From the NCBI GenBank assembly GCA_016704435.1, contig JADJAB010000019.1, positions 1 through 59,502 of the forward strand: a stretch of 59,502 bases of DNA, given 5' to 3'. The position numbers and the translations under genes were made by a program. This DNA is from Rhodobacter sp. GTDB taxonomy: Bacteria > Pseudomonadota > Alphaproteobacteria > Rhodobacterales > Rhodobacteraceae. Shown in pieces: positions 27,171 through 37,097 of this stretch (position 1 is the first letter of the stretch; each line of letters begins with the position of its first letter). The notes beneath the pieces are model-generated. The model did no database searches. It worked only from the letters and a program-made list of their open reading frames with translations, and was not told the DNA's origin.

Positions 27171-29310
27171 ATGCGCGCCCTTCTCCGCGGCCTGATCGTG
27201 CTTTTCTGCCTCGCCCTTCCAGCGATGGCGCAAGACCGTGCCACGCTGGTCTCGGACAGCTTGCAGATCACCGGCGACACCAGGCTGATCGCGTCCGGCA
27301 ATGTCGAGATCCTGTTTCGCGGCACGCGCCTGCGCGCCAGCCGCATCGTCTATGATCAGGCCGCCAACCGGCTGATCATCGACGGCCCCATCGTGCTGAC
27401 CGACGAATCCGGCACCACCCTGATCCTGGCCTCGCAGGCCGATCTTTCGGCCGATCTGTCGGAAGGCATCCTGACCAGCGCGCGGCTGGTACTGAACCAG
27501 CAGCTGCAACTGGCCGCCAACCGGATGCTGCGGACCGGCGGGCGCTACACCGCGCTCGACAATGTCGTCGCCTCGTCCTGCAAGGTCTGCGCCGCCAAGC
27601 CGGTGCCCCTATGGGAAATCCGCGCCCGCCGCGTGGTGCATGACCAGCAGGAACGCCAGCTCTACTTCGACCACGCCCAGTTCCGCATCTCTGGCGTGCC
27701 GGTGTTCTACATCCCGCGCCTGCGCATGCCAGACCCCACGCTGGACCGCGCCACCGGCTTTTTGATGCCCTCGCTGCGCACCACCTCGGACCTCGGGACC
27801 GGGCTGAAGTTTCCCTATTTCATCACCCTTGGCCCCAGCCGCGACCTGTTGATCACGCCCTACTTCACCACCAAGAACGGCCGCACGGTCGAGTTGCGCT
27901 ACCGTCAGGCCTTCCGCACCGGCGCAATCGACCTGACCGGCGCCTTTTCGCGCGACGACCTGCTGCCCGACACCGATCGCGGCTATCTGTTTGCCAAGGG
28001 CGCCTTCAGCCTGCCCGAGAACTTCGGCCTGACCTTCGACATCAAGACCGTCTCGGACCCCGCCTATCTTCTGGACTACGGCATCTCCAATACCGACCGG
28101 CTGGACAGCCGGGTCGAGATCGCCCGCACCCGGCGCAATAGAACATATCGCCGCCCGGATCATCAGCTTTCAGACCCTGCGCGATGACGAGGACAACACC
28201 ACCATTCCTTCGGTGGTGGCCGACCTGACCTTCCACCGCCGCTTCTCGCTGGGTCCGCTGGGTGGCGAGGGCGGCTTGCGGCTGCAGACCCACAGCCATT
28301 GGCGCAGTTCCGACAGCATCTTCGACGGGCTGGATGCCGACAGCATCGCCGATGGCCGCGACCTCAGCCGGATCTCGGCCCGGATCGACTGGCGCCGCAG
28401 CTTCCTGCTGCCGATGGGGATCGAGGCGACGGTGCTGGGCGAGGCTTCTGCCGATGCCTATACCATCGCCGAGGACGCGGTCTTTGCCGGCAAGACCACC
28501 CGCAGCCATGCTGCCGCCGGGGTGGAGTTGCGCTGGCCCTGGGTCAAGGCCAGCCGCTCAGGTGCGGTGCACGTGATCGAGCCGGTGGTGCAGCTGGTCT
28601 GGGCCGGCAGCGATGACGCCGGCCTGCCGAACGAGGATTCCGCGCTGGTCGAATTCGACGAAGGCAACCTGTTCTCGCTGAACCGCTTTCCCGGATCGGA
28701 CGCGGTGGAACTGGGCAAGCGCGCCAACGTCGGCATCAGCTGGACCCGCCACGACCCGGCAGGCTGGAGCATGGGCCTGACCCTGGGTCGCACCTACCGC
28801 GACCAGGATTACGGTCAGTTCGGCCCGGCCTCGGGGCTGGATGGCCGGACCTCGGACTGGCTGGCCGGCGCCACCTTCACGCTGGGCGACGGCTATGCCA
28901 TGGCCGGCCGCGCGGTTTTCGACGACAGCTTCAGCCTGACCAAGGCCGAGGCGCGGGTGACGCTGAACCGGCCGAAGCTGGCGCTGGCGACCTCGCTTTT
29001 GTGGGTGGTGCCGGATGCGCTGGAAAACCGGCCCGATCCAACCCGCGAAGTTACCTTCGATGCCCGCTACAAGGCCAGCGACCAGGTCACCGCCAAGCTG
29101 TCGGGCGCCTATGACTTCGAGGCCGACCGCGGCACTTTGGCCGCTTTGGGCGTGGAATTCCGGACCGACTGCCTTGCGGTCGATCTTTCCCTCTCGCGTC
29201 GGTTCACTTCCTCCACTAGTGTGAACCCGACCACCGACTTCGGCCTTTCGGTCGAGTTGATCGGCTTTGGCGGCGGGGCGACGGCTGGGCCCGCGCGGCG
29301 ATGCCGATAG
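27171..29310 (+). CDS. lptD: LPS-assembly outer membrane protein LptD (one frameshift)
   Basis: The outer-membrane barrel that inserts LPS in the outer leaflet. A signal peptide (MRALLRGLIVLFCLALPAMAQ) is followed by the periplasmic OstA/LptA-like domain (LIASGNVEILFRGTRLRASRIVYDQ region) and a long barrel domain. The frame breaks near 28140, where CGCAATAGAACAT appears to contain one extra A; the other frame resumes EHIAARIISFQTLRDDEDN. Repaired length is about 712 residues. As LptD is expected to be essential, a real mutation here is unlikely. The longer open frame from 27054 overlaps lptG and is ignored. Confidence 0.9.
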
Positions 29311-29384
29311 CGGTGTCGGGGACGGTCACCGAAGCCCGCCGCAGCGCGGGCGCACATGTGAAGACAGGCGACAGACGGCAGGGA

Positions 29385-30602
29385 ATGATGCGGCTGGCAC
29401 AAGTAAGGCGGACGATCGCAGGGTGTCTTTTCGGCGCGGTTCTGGCGGGGCTTGCACCCACGGCCGCCCCGGCGCAGGACCTGTTCGCGCCGCGGCTCTA
29501 CATCAACGGTCAGGTCATCACCGAGTATGAGGTGATCCAGCGCGCGCTGTTCCTGCAGCTTTTGCGCGCCCCCGGCGACCCGATGGAAGAGGCGCTGAGG
29601 GCGCTGACCGAGGACCGGCTGCGGATGTCCGAGGCCAAGCGGCTGGGGCTGAAGGTCGCCGAAGACGAAGTGATGCAGGGGATGGAGGAATTCGCCTCGC
29701 GCGCCAACCTGACGGCCGAACAACTGGTCGGCGAGTTGCAGAAGGTGGGCATCGCACCGGAAACCTTCCGCGATTTCGTGGTGGCCGGGCTGCTCTGGCG
29801 GCAGGCCGTGCGGGCGCGCTATGTCGGCCGCGTCTCGGTCTCGGAGGCCGATATCGACAAGGCGATGCAGGCGGCGGCGCGGCCGAGGGCGCTGAAGGTG
29901 CTGGCCTCGGAACTGGTGATCCCGATGCCCGAGGGCCGCGAGGAAAGCGCGATGGCGCTGGCCAACCGGCTGTCGGAGGAAATTGACAGCGAAGGCGAAT
30001 TCGCCTCCGCCGCGCGGTCCTATTCGGCTGCCCCTACTGCCGGGCGCGGTGGCCGGCTGGAATGGCTGCCGCTGGCGAACCTGCCCCCCGCCATTGCCGG
30101 GCAGATCCTGGCCCTGGGCGTGGGCGAGGCGTCACGCCCGATCCAGGTGCCGGGCGCGGTGGTCCTGTTCCTTCTGCGCGATGTGGCCGAGGATGACAGC
30201 GCCGAGCCGATCTCGGTCAGCGTCGAATATGCGCGCTTCCTGATGCCTGACGACCCCGAGGCGATTGCCGCGCTGAAGGCAAAGACCGATGGCTGCCTTG
30301 ACCTTTACGGTGCGACCAGGGGTCTGCCCGAGGACCGGCTGGTGATCGAAAGCCTGCCGATGTCCGAGATTGCGCAGGATATCGGGCTGGAACTGGCCAA
30401 GCTGGATCCGGGCGAGGTCTCGACCGCGCTCAGCCGGTCGGGGATGCGGATGTTCCTGATGCTGTGCAGCCGCGACGTCACCGGGGAAACCCCGCCGACG
30501 CGTGCGGAATTGCGCGAAAGGGTGCAGAACCAGAAGCTGGACGGCCTGGCGCAGGGCTACATGGCCGAGTTGAAGGCCGCCGCCATCATCCGGGAACCGT
30601 GA
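29385..30602 (+). CDS. surA: Periplasmic peptidyl-prolyl isomerase SurA-like
   Basis: A chaperone/foldase for outer-membrane proteins. After a signal peptide (about residues 1-32, ending APAQ) comes an N-terminal chaperone region (LYINGQVITEYEVIQRALFLQLL) and one parvulin (PpiC) domain around ASELVIPMPEG to VPGAVVLFLLRD. The start is one of two adjacent ATGs (29385 or 29388) after AGGGA. At 405 residues it resembles alphaproteobacterial SurA homologues. Its stop overlaps the pdxA GTG by four bases. Confidence 0.88.
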   Translation: MMRLAQVRRTIAGCLFGAVLAGLAPTAAPAQDLFAPRLYINGQVITEYEVIQRALFLQLLRAPGDPMEEALRALTEDRLRMSEAKRLGLKVAEDEVMQGMEEFASRANLTAEQLVGELQKVGIAPETFRDFVVAGLLWRQAVRARYVGRVSVSEADIDKAMQAAARPRALKVLASELVIPMPEGREESAMALANRLSEEIDSEGEFASAARSYSAAPTAGRGGRLEWLPLANLPPAIAGQILALGVGEASRPIQVPGAVVLFLLRDVAEDDSAEPISVSVEYARFLMPDDPEAIAALKAKTDGCLDLYGATRGLPEDRLVIESLPMSEIAQDIGLELAKLDPGEVSTALSRSGMRMFLMLCSRDVTGETPPTRAELRERVQNQKLDGLAQGYMAELKAAAIIREP

Positions 30603-31690
30603 GCGCGGCGATGCCGGCGCTGCCGGCCGTTCTCAGCTGCGGCGACCCGTCCGGGATCGGGCCGGAACTTGCGGTCAAGGTGCGGGCCGCACTGGGCACC
30701 GCCCTGCCCTTCGCCTGGATCGGCGACCCGCGCCACCTGCCGCCCGGCACCGCGACAACCGAGATCACGCGCCCGGCCGAGGCGGTGGATGTGGCCCCGT
30801 CACATCTTCCGGTGCTGCCGCTGGCCTTTGCGGCCCCGGCCCTCCCCGGCCAGCCCGACCCGGCCAATGCGGCGGGCGTGATCGCGGCCATCGCGCGCGG
30901 GGTGGCGCTGGTGCAGGCGGGCGCGGCGGGGGCGATCTGCACCGCGCCGATCAACAAGAAGGCGCTGAAGGACGGCGCGGGCTTCGCCTTTCCCGGCCAT
31001 ACCGAATTTCTGGCGCATCTGGCGGGCGTTGACCGCGTGGTGATGATGCTGGCCTGCCCGGAACTGCGCGTGGTGCCGGCGACCATCCATATCCCCCTGT
31101 CGCAGGTGCCGCAGGCCCTGACCGAGGCGCTGCTGGAGGATACGATCCGCATCACCCATGCCGCCCTGATCCGCGATTTCGGCATCTCAAGCCCGCGGAT
31201 TGCCGTGGCGGGATTGAACCCTCATGCCGGCGAAGGCGGAGCGATGGGCTGGGAGGAGGAGCGGATGATCCGCCCCCTTGTGGCGCGGCTGGCGGCCGGG
31301 GGGATGGCGATCCGCGGCCCGCTGCCCGCCGACACGATGTTCCATGCCGCAGCGCGGGCGGGCTATGACGCGGCGATCTGCGCCTATCACGACCAGGCGC
31401 TGATCCCGATCAAGACCATCGACTTTGCCGGTGGGGTGAATGTGACGCTGGGCCTGCCCTTCGTGCGCACCTCGCCCGATCACGGCACGGCCTATGACAT
31501 TGCCGGCAAGGGCGTGGCCGATCCGTCGAGCCTGATTGCCGCCTTGCGGATGGCAGCCGGGATGGCGGCGGCGCGCGGGCTAGGCGCCGGGGGTTTCACC
31601 CCCGGACCCCCAGAGTATTTTGACCAAGATGAATGCGGAGGGTTTGGACGTTGGGAACGATTGACGGCTTGCCGCCCCTGCGCGAGGTGA
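30599..31690 (+). CDS. pdxA: 4-hydroxythreonine-4-phosphate dehydrogenase PdxA, C-terminus read into a repeat
   Basis: Oxidises 4-phosphohydroxy-threonine in pyridoxal phosphate synthesis. Conserved blocks: SCGDPSGIGPELA, TAPINKKAL, FPGHTEFLA, LNPHAGEGG and AYHDQALIPIKT, the last two with metal-binding histidines. GTG 30599 overlaps surA (GTGA); ATG 30611 is an alternative. The last 36 or so residues (from LGAGGFTPGPPEYFDQDE) are translated from dispersed element copy 6 and overlap rsmA; a TAG in another frame at 31581-31583 is where homologues would end, so a small indel may have removed the true stop. Confidence 0.9.
   Translation: MSAAMPALPAVLSCGDPSGIGPELAVKVRAALGTALPFAWIGDPRHLPPGTATTEITRPAEAVDVAPSHLPVLPLAFAAPALPGQPDPANAAGVIAAIARGVALVQAGAAGAICTAPINKKALKDGAGFAFPGHTEFLAHLAGVDRVVMMLACPELRVVPATIHIPLSQVPQALTEALLEDTIRITHAALIRDFGISSPRIAVAGLNPHAGEGGAMGWEEERMIRPLVARLAAGGMAIRGPLPADTMFHAAARAGYDAAICAYHDQALIPIKTIDFAGGVNVTLGLPFVRTSPDHGTAYDIAGKGVADPSSLIAALRMAAGMAAARGLGAGGFTPGPPEYFDQDECGGFGRWERLTACRPCAR
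31587..31632 (+). repeat. Dispersed hairpin element, copy 6
   Basis: Hairpin CCGGGGGT-TTC-ACCCCCGG, spacer ACCCCC, AGAGTATTT, then ACCAAGATGAA. It overlaps the open end of pdxA and stops 18 bases before the preferred rsmA start. Confidence 0.7.
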
Positions 31691-32496
31691 TTGCCACGCA
31701 TGAACTTGTGGCGAAACGGCAGTTGGGCCAGAACTTCCTGCTGGACCTGAACCTGACCGCCAAGATCGCGCGCTGTGCGGGCGATCTGGCGGGGGCCGAT
31801 GTGCTGGAGGTCGGGCCGGGTCCGGGCGGGCTGACCCGCGGGCTGCTGGCAGAGGGGGCGCGGCGGGTGCTGGCGGTGGAAAAGGACGCACGCTGCCTGC
31901 CGGCGCTGGCCGAGATTGCAGCGGTCTATCCGGGGCGGCTGCAGGTGATCAACGCCGATGCGCTGGGGCTGGATGTGCTGGCGCATCTGGCGCCGCCGGT
32001 GAAGGTGGTGTCGAACCTGCCCTACAATGTCGGGACCGAGCTGCTGATCCGCTGGCTGACACCCGCCCACTGGCCACCGTTCTGGCAAAGCCTGACGCTG
32101 ATGTTCCAAAAAGAGGTGGCCGAGCGGATCGTGGCCAAGCCCGGCACCGACCATTACGGACGGCTGGCGCTGCTGGCGCAGTGGCGCTGCGATGCCCGCA
32201 TCGTGATGACCTTGCCGCCCGAGGCCTTCACCCCGGCGCCCAAGGTGCATTCGGCGGTGGTACAGTTGACCGCCCTGCCCACCCCCCGCTTTCCCGCCGA
32301 CCGCCGGGTGCTGGAGCGGGTGGTGGCCGCGGGCTTCAACCAGCGCCGCAAGATGCTGCGCGCCTCGTTGAAGGGGCATCCGCGGATCGAGGCGCTGCTG
32401 GAAGAGGCCGGCATCCCGCCCACCGAACGGGCCGAACGGGTCGGGCTGGAGCAGTTCTGCCACCTCGCCCGGCTGGTGGCGGAGCGGCCGGCGTGA
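31651..32496 (+). CDS. rsmA: 16S rRNA (adenine1518-N6/adenine1519-N6)-dimethyltransferase RsmA
   Basis: Dimethylates two adenines of 16S rRNA late in 30S assembly. Blocks: GQNFLLDLNLTAKIA, the SAM site VLEVGPGPGGLT, and NLPYNVGTELL. The TTG start at 31651 gives MGTIDGLPPLREVI, which matches relatives, and has GGAGGG nine bases upstream; an in-frame ATG at 31633, directly after the repeat element, adds six residues without a ribosome site. About 281 residues. It ends the lptF-to-rsmA gene run and is followed by a strong terminator. Confidence 0.93.
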   Translation: MGTIDGLPPLREVIATHELVAKRQLGQNFLLDLNLTAKIARCAGDLAGADVLEVGPGPGGLTRGLLAEGARRVLAVEKDARCLPALAEIAAVYPGRLQVINADALGLDVLAHLAPPVKVVSNLPYNVGTELLIRWLTPAHWPPFWQSLTLMFQKEVAERIVAKPGTDHYGRLALLAQWRCDARIVMTLPPEAFTPAPKVHSAVVQLTALPTPRFPADRRVLERVVAAGFNQRRKMLRASLKGHPRIEALLEEAGIPPTERAERVGLEQFCHLARLVAERPA

Positions 32497-32500
32497 GGTG

Positions 32501-32516
32501 GCGCCCCGACGGGCGC
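32501..32516. terminator. Terminator between rsmA and the DUF4167 gene
   Basis: GCGCCC-CGAC-GGGCGC is a perfect stem-loop followed by GTCTTTCC, four bases after the rsmA stop. It lies between convergent genes. Confidence 0.72.
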
Positions 32517-32523
32517 GTCTTTC

Positions 32524-33341
32524 CTAGTCGGCGTCGGGGACGGTGGCGGGCTTTGCCTCCGGGGCCGCGGCTTCGGCCTTCGGCTTGCGGGCGCGGCGGG
32601 CTTGGCTTCGGCTTCCGGTTTCGCCGGCTCTTCGGCAGGTGCGCCGCCGGTGATGAAGGACGGCAGTTCTGCCGGGGAGGCCTGGGCGGGCGCCTCGGCC
32701 GTGTCCTTGCGGCGGTCGTCACGGTCGCGGCGGAAATCGCGGTCGCGGCGGTCGCGACGCTCGCGGTTGCCTTCGGGTTTCGGCTCGCGGTCGCGGCGCG
32801 GGGCTTCGTCCTGCACAGCGTCGCGGCGGCGGGCTTCGGGAGTTTCCACCAGGCCGCTGTCACCGGGCGCGCTGTCGATCTCGATCACCTCGACCACCGC
32901 GGGCTGGTCATCCGTGCCGGGGTCGCGGAAGTCCCGGTCGCGCCTGTCATCGCGGTCGCGGTAGTCGCGGTCGCGGTCACGGAAATCGCGGTTGCCGCCA
33001 CCGTTCTGGCCGCCGTTCTGGCCGCCGCCCTGACCACTGCCCTGAACCGCGTTCTGCTGATACTGCTGCTGGCGGGCCTCTTGTTCGGCGGCCTGTTCGC
33101 GCTGCGCTTCGGCCAGCATCCTTGTGTAATGCTCGGCGTGCTGCAGGAAATTCTCGGCCGCCACCCGGTCGTTCGACAGCTGGGCGTCGCGGGCGAGGGT
33201 CTGGTATTTCTCGATGATCTGCTGCGGCGTGCCACGCACCTTGCCTTCGGGGCCGGAGCTGTCGAAGACGCGGTTGATGATGTTGCCGAGGGTGCGCGGG
33301 CGGTTCTGGCTGGAACGCGAGCGTTTCTTGGAAGAGCGCAT
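32524..33341 (-). CDS. DUF4167 protein (frameshift near C-terminus)
   Basis: The N-terminus MRSSKKRSRSSQNRPRTLGNIINRVFDSSGPEGKVRG region is the conserved DUF4167 domain of alphaproteobacteria (about residues 8-80). It is followed by a long disordered part with glutamine and asparagine-glycine stretches, Arg-Asp repeats (RDRDYRDRDDRRDRDF) and an Ala/Pro/Glu tail. The tail frame breaks near 32589-32591 where one base seems missing; the other frame ends PDAD at TAG 32524, before the rsmA terminator. The open frame otherwise runs into rsmA antisense. A possible RNA-binding role fits the RD/RG-rich tail but is inference. Confidence 0.8.
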
Positions 33342-33503
33342 CTGGTCCTTTGATGGCTTTGGCCTGCCGCCGCCGCCCCGCATGGGCAGCTGAAAAAGAG
33401 GCGTGCAGGGACTGGCAGTTGGCGCGGTCGGAGACTGCCCCCAACCTGCGCAGGGTCAATAAACACATGGTCCAGACCGTGACAAGCTATATTTGCAGCG
33501 AAA

Positions 33504-33518
33504 CGGCGGATTCCGCCG
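33504..33518 (-). terminator. Hairpin after prmC
   Basis: CGGCGGA and TCCGCCG form a tight palindrome three bases past the prmC stop, followed on the minus strand by TTTCG. A plausible short terminator. Confidence 0.45.
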
Positions 33519-33521
33519 CGC

Positions 33522-34379
33522 TCAGGCGCAGCCGCAACTGTCGGTCGGCCCCCACTTCACCGCGGCGACGACGCGGTCGCGGCCATCCATGTCGGGCAGG
33601 ATGCGGATATCGTCGAGGCCCTGGGCACGGAACAGGCCTGCCACCGCCTGGCCTTGCGTCGGCCCGATCTCGACCAACAGCCTTCCACCGGGCATCAGCC
33701 GGGCGGGGGCGCCGCCGGCGATGGCGCGATAGGATGAAAGCCCGTCGCCTCCGGGGGTGAGGGCGAGGTGCGGCTCCCACTCCCGGACTTCGGGGGCGAG
33801 GCCGGGCATCTCGGCCGCCGCGATATAGGGCGGGTTCGACACGATCAGGTCGAAGGTGCCGGCGATGCCGTGGAACCAGTCGGCGGTCTGGAACCGCGCG
33901 CGGGCGGCAAGGCCGAGGCGGCGGGCATTGTCGGCCGCCACGGACAGCGCGGCGGGCGAGAGGTCGGTGCCAAGGCCGGAAGCGATGGGCATGGATTTCA
34001 GGCAGGCAAGCAGGATTGCGCCGGTGCCGGTGCCCAGGTCGAGCATCCGGTAGATCGGGCGGGAAATCGCTTCTGCCACAAGGGTTTCGGTATCCGGGCG
34101 CGGATCCAGCGTGTCGCGGGTGACGCCCAACGGCAGGCCCCAGAACAGGCGATGGCCGATGATCTGGGCGACCGGCTGGCGGGTGATGCGGGCCGCTATG
34201 GCCGCGTCATAGGCGCTCTCCAGAGTCTCGCTGATCTGATCGGCCAGGTGCAGGGTCAGCCGGTCAGCCGGGATGCCGAGGGCATGGGCCAGCAGCAGGC
34301 GGGCGTCGCGGGCGGGGTCTTCCACCCCGGCATTGCGCAGGCGCGGGATCGCGGCGCGCAGGGCATCGGTCCCGGTCAT
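33522..34379 (-). CDS. prmC: Release factor glutamine methyltransferase PrmC
   Basis: Methylates the glutamine of the GGQ motif in RF1 and RF2. The 285-residue protein has an N-terminal helical domain, the SAM site LDLGTGTGAILLA and the catalytic SNPPYIA. Intact. Its ATG overlaps the stop of prfA by four bases, so the enzyme and its substrate are translationally coupled, as in most bacteria. Confidence 0.95.
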   Translation of the reverse strand: MTGTDALRAAIPRLRNAGVEDPARDARLLLAHALGIPADRLTLHLADQISETLESAYDAAIAARITRQPVAQIIGHRLFWGLPLGVTRDTLDPRPDTETLVAEAISRPIYRMLDLGTGTGAILLACLKSMPIASGLGTDLSPAALSVAADNARRLGLAARARFQTADWFHGIAGTFDLIVSNPPYIAAAEMPGLAPEVREWEPHLALTPGGDGLSSYRAIAGGAPARLMPGGRLLVEIGPTQGQAVAGLFRAQGLDDIRILPDMDGRDRVVAAVKWGPTDSCGCA

Positions 34380-35431
34380 CCTTCCATCTCGGCCAGTTTG
34401 GCCGCCTGGTCATGCGCGATCAGCGCGTCGATCACCTCGCCCAGGTCGCCAGCGATGATCTGCGGCAGCGCGTAGAGCGTCAGGTTGATGCGGTGGTCGG
34501 TCAACCGGCCTTGCGGGAAGTTGTAGGTGCGGATGCGCTCGGACCGGTCGCCGGAGCCGACCATGGCCTTGCGGTCAGCGGCGCGGGCACCGTGCAGACG
34601 CTCGCGTTCGGCCTCGTAGAGCCTGGCGCGCAGCACCTGCATGGCGATCTCGCGGTTGCGGTGCTGGGATTTCTCGCTGGAGGTTACCACGATGCCGCTG
34701 GGGATATGGGTGATCCGCACCGCCGAATCGGTGGTGTTGACGTGCTGGCCGCCCGAGCCCGAAGAGCGCATGGTGTCGATGCGGATATCGGCGGCGGGGA
34801 TGTGGACGTCGACCTCTTCGGCCTCGGGCAGCACGGCCACGGTGGCGGCCGAGGTGTGGATGCGCCCGCCCGCTTCGGTTTCCGGCACACGCTGCACACG
34901 GTGAACGCCGGATTCGTATTTCAGCCGCGCATAGACGCCGTCACCGGAGACATGGGCGGTGAATTCCCTGACCCCGCCCAGGTCCGAGGCCTGATGGTCC
35001 AGCACCTCGAACCGCCAGCCCATGCGTTCGGCGTAGCGCTGGTACATCCGCGCCAGGTCGCCGGCGAAGAGGCTGGCCTCTTCGCCGCCTGTTCCGGGGC
35101 GGATTTCCAGGATCGCGGGGCGGGCGTCGGCGGCGTCCTTGGGCAGGAGGGCAAGGCGCAGCCGGTCCTCCATCGCCGGGATCGCGGCCTTCAGGCGGGG
35201 GATCTCGTCTTCGGCCAGCGCCTTCATTTCGGGGTCGGCCAGCATGGCTTCGGCATCGGCCAGATCGGTCAGGGCATGGCGGTAGGCGGCGACTTCTTCG
35301 GCCACCGGCTTGAGGTCGGAGTATTCGCGGCTGATCCCGGCGATCTCGGCAGGGGCCGCACCGGCGTTCAGACGGGCCTCGAGAAACTCGAAGCGCTGGG
35401 TGATCTGGGCGAGTTTGTCGAGCGGGACCAT
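34376..35431 (-). CDS. prfA: Peptide chain release factor 1
   Basis: RF1 ends translation at UAA and UAG. At 351 residues it is full length, with the GGQ catalytic motif in SGSGGQHVNTTDSAVR and the RF-1 fold blocks EIRPGTGGEEASLFA and GVHRVQRVPETE. The ATG at 35431 matches MVPLDKLAQI. First gene of the prfA-prmC pair. Confidence 0.96.
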   Translation of the reverse strand: MVPLDKLAQITQRFEFLEARLNAGAAPAEIAGISREYSDLKPVAEEVAAYRHALTDLADAEAMLADPEMKALAEDEIPRLKAAIPAMEDRLRLALLPKDAADARPAILEIRPGTGGEEASLFAGDLARMYQRYAERMGWRFEVLDHQASDLGGVREFTAHVSGDGVYARLKYESGVHRVQRVPETEAGGRIHTSAATVAVLPEAEEVDVHIPAADIRIDTMRSSGSGGQHVNTTDSAVRITHIPSGIVVTSSEKSQHRNREIAMQVLRARLYEAERERLHGARAADRKAMVGSGDRSERIRTYNFPQGRLTDHRINLTLYALPQIIAGDLGEVIDALIAHDQAAKLAEMEG

Positions 35432-35501
35432 GGTTGCGGGGTTTGGCGCGTTGCGGCGGGCCGGTCAAGGGGTGGCAGGCGAGGGAGGCCGTCTGCCCCC
35501 C

Positions 35502-35556
35502 GGCGCGAATGCAGGCATTCACGCCTCCCCCCGAGAGTATTTGGGCCAAGATGAAG
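35502..35556 (+). repeat. Dispersed hairpin element, copy 7
   Basis: The hairpin here is GGCGCGAATGC-AG-GCATTCACGCC, different in sequence from the G-run stems elsewhere, yet followed by the same TCCCCCC spacer, GAGAGTATTT and GGCCAAGATGAAG. It is antisense to both flanking genes (prfA and the DUF1499 gene). Confidence 0.68.
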
Positions 35557-35558
35557 GG

Positions 35559-36016
35559 CTAGAGTTGCGACAGCCAGGTCCGAAGGCGGGCGGCGTTGAC
35601 GCCCATGTCGCTCTTGCCAAAGCGCAGGCGGGCGTGGAGGTAGAGGCCATCAGGCCGCGCCTGGCGGTGGCGTAATCGGGAAAGCCCCAGACCCGGCTGC
35701 GGGTTTCCCAGGTGATGCGGCCCTCGGCGACCGAACCGGCAATCCGCAGGGTGCGCGGAGTGGCCATGGCGATGAAATCGAGACGCGCCAGCAGGTCGTC
35801 GGGCGCGCCCATGGCGGCGGACAGGCGCAGGCTGGCGCCGCCTTCCATCGCCACCACCTCGTCCCAGGGGCCATCGTGATCCCAGCCGTAGACCGCCGGG
35901 CTGGCGTTCAGGCCAGCAGTATCGACCGGCGCCAGCCGGACCCAGGCCATCAGCGCCAGCAGCGCGATGATGCCGAAGGCAAGTACCAGCGCCAAGGTCC
36001 GCAGTCCCCGTTTCAC
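35559..36016 (-). CDS. DUF1499 family membrane-anchored protein (one frameshift)
   Basis: The start GTG 36016 overlaps the speB stop (GTGA). One N-terminal transmembrane helix (about residues 7-25) is followed by the DUF1499 domain. The frame breaks after WGFPDYATA at 35653-35655, where a C seems lost; the other frame resumes PDGLYLHARLRFGKSDMGVN and ends WLSQL at TAG 35559, the usual family ending. Repaired length is about 152 residues. DUF1499 function is unknown. Confidence 0.75.
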
Positions 36017-36978
36017 CGCTGCGTGCGCGCCCAGTGGTACAGGCAGATCAGCTCATACGCCACATGCGCCCCGGCGATCGCGGTGGCACCGGTGGTGTCG
36101 TAGGGCGGCGAGACCTCGACGATATCGCCACCGACCATGTTGATGCCGGCAAGGTCGCGCAACGCCGCCGCCGCCTGCCAGCTGTGCAGGCCGCCCCAGA
36201 CCGGGGTGCCGGTGCCGGGCGCGGCTGAGGGGTCAAGGCAGTCGATGTCGAAGGTGACATAGGTTGCCCCGTCACCGACGATGTCCTTTGCCTTGGCAAC
36301 CGCCGCCGCAACGCCTTTTTCATGCACCTCGCGCGCGTCGATGACATGGACGCCGAGGTAGTCCTCGGTGGTGGTGCGGATACCGATCTGGACCGAGCGC
36401 CTGGGATCGACGATCCCGGTTTTTACCGCCTTGTAAAGCATCGTGCCGTGGTCGATGCGGGCAAGGTCGTCATCCGGCCAGAGGTCGGAATGGGCGTCGA
36501 AATGGATCACACCGAGGGGGCCGAATTTCTCGGCATAGGCGCGCAGGATGGGAAAGGTGATGTAGTGATCGCCGCCCAGCGTCACGGTGCCCGCCCCCGC
36601 CGCCAGGATGGTGCGGATATGCGCGGTCAGCGTGTCGGGGAAATCGGCGACCTTGGCATAGTCGAAGGCGCAATCGCCGTAGTCGATGATCGCCATGTCT
36701 TCCAAGGGGTTGGTGGGCCAGCCATAGGGCGGATCGTAGGGCTGCAAGGCCGATGCCTCGCGGATCGCGCGCGGGCCGAACCGGGTGCCGGTGCGATGCG
36801 TCACCGCCTGGTCGAAGGGCACGCCGGTGATCGCCAGATCAACGCCGGTCAGGTCCTTGGTATAGGTCCGGCGCAGGAACGAGGTGGCGCCGCCGAAGGC
36901 GTTTTCAAAGGCATAGCCACGCAGGCCTTTACGAGTGAACGCAGTATCGACCTGCGTCTTTGCATCTTCCAGTGCCAT
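36013..36978 (-). CDS. speB: Agmatinase
   Basis: A ureohydrolase that converts agmatine to putrescine and urea with a binuclear manganese centre. The 321-residue protein has GGDHYITFP, DAHSD and DIDCLDPS, the three metal-binding blocks of the arginase fold. The ATG at 36978 gives MALEDAKTQVDT; the longer frame from 37017 has no support. The next upstream gene is an aminotransferase that could use putrescine, so the pair probably serves polyamine metabolism. Confidence 0.9.
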   Translation of the reverse strand: MALEDAKTQVDTAFTRKGLRGYAFENAFGGATSFLRRTYTKDLTGVDLAITGVPFDQAVTHRTGTRFGPRAIREASALQPYDPPYGWPTNPLEDMAIIDYGDCAFDYAKVADFPDTLTAHIRTILAAGAGTVTLGGDHYITFPILRAYAEKFGPLGVIHFDAHSDLWPDDDLARIDHGTMLYKAVKTGIVDPRRSVQIGIRTTTEDYLGVHVIDAREVHEKGVAAAVAKAKDIVGDGATYVTFDIDCLDPSAAPGTGTPVWGGLHSWQAAAALRDLAGINMVGGDIVEVSPPYDTTGATAIAGAHVAYELICLYHWARTQR

Positions 36979-37097
36979 GGGTCTCTCGGAGGTTTTCTGT
37001 CGCGTCGTCGTTGCCAAAGGGGCCGGAGACGCCGCGGATCCGGGTGGTTCAGGAGGGCAAGGCCGGGCGGGGCTGTCAACCCCTGCCCGGCCAAGCC

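Noticed and set aside
31587..31632. PPEYFxQDE as a conserved protein domain
   Set aside because: The string comes from translating the dispersed DNA element and appears in unrelated frames and strands, so it is not a protein motif.
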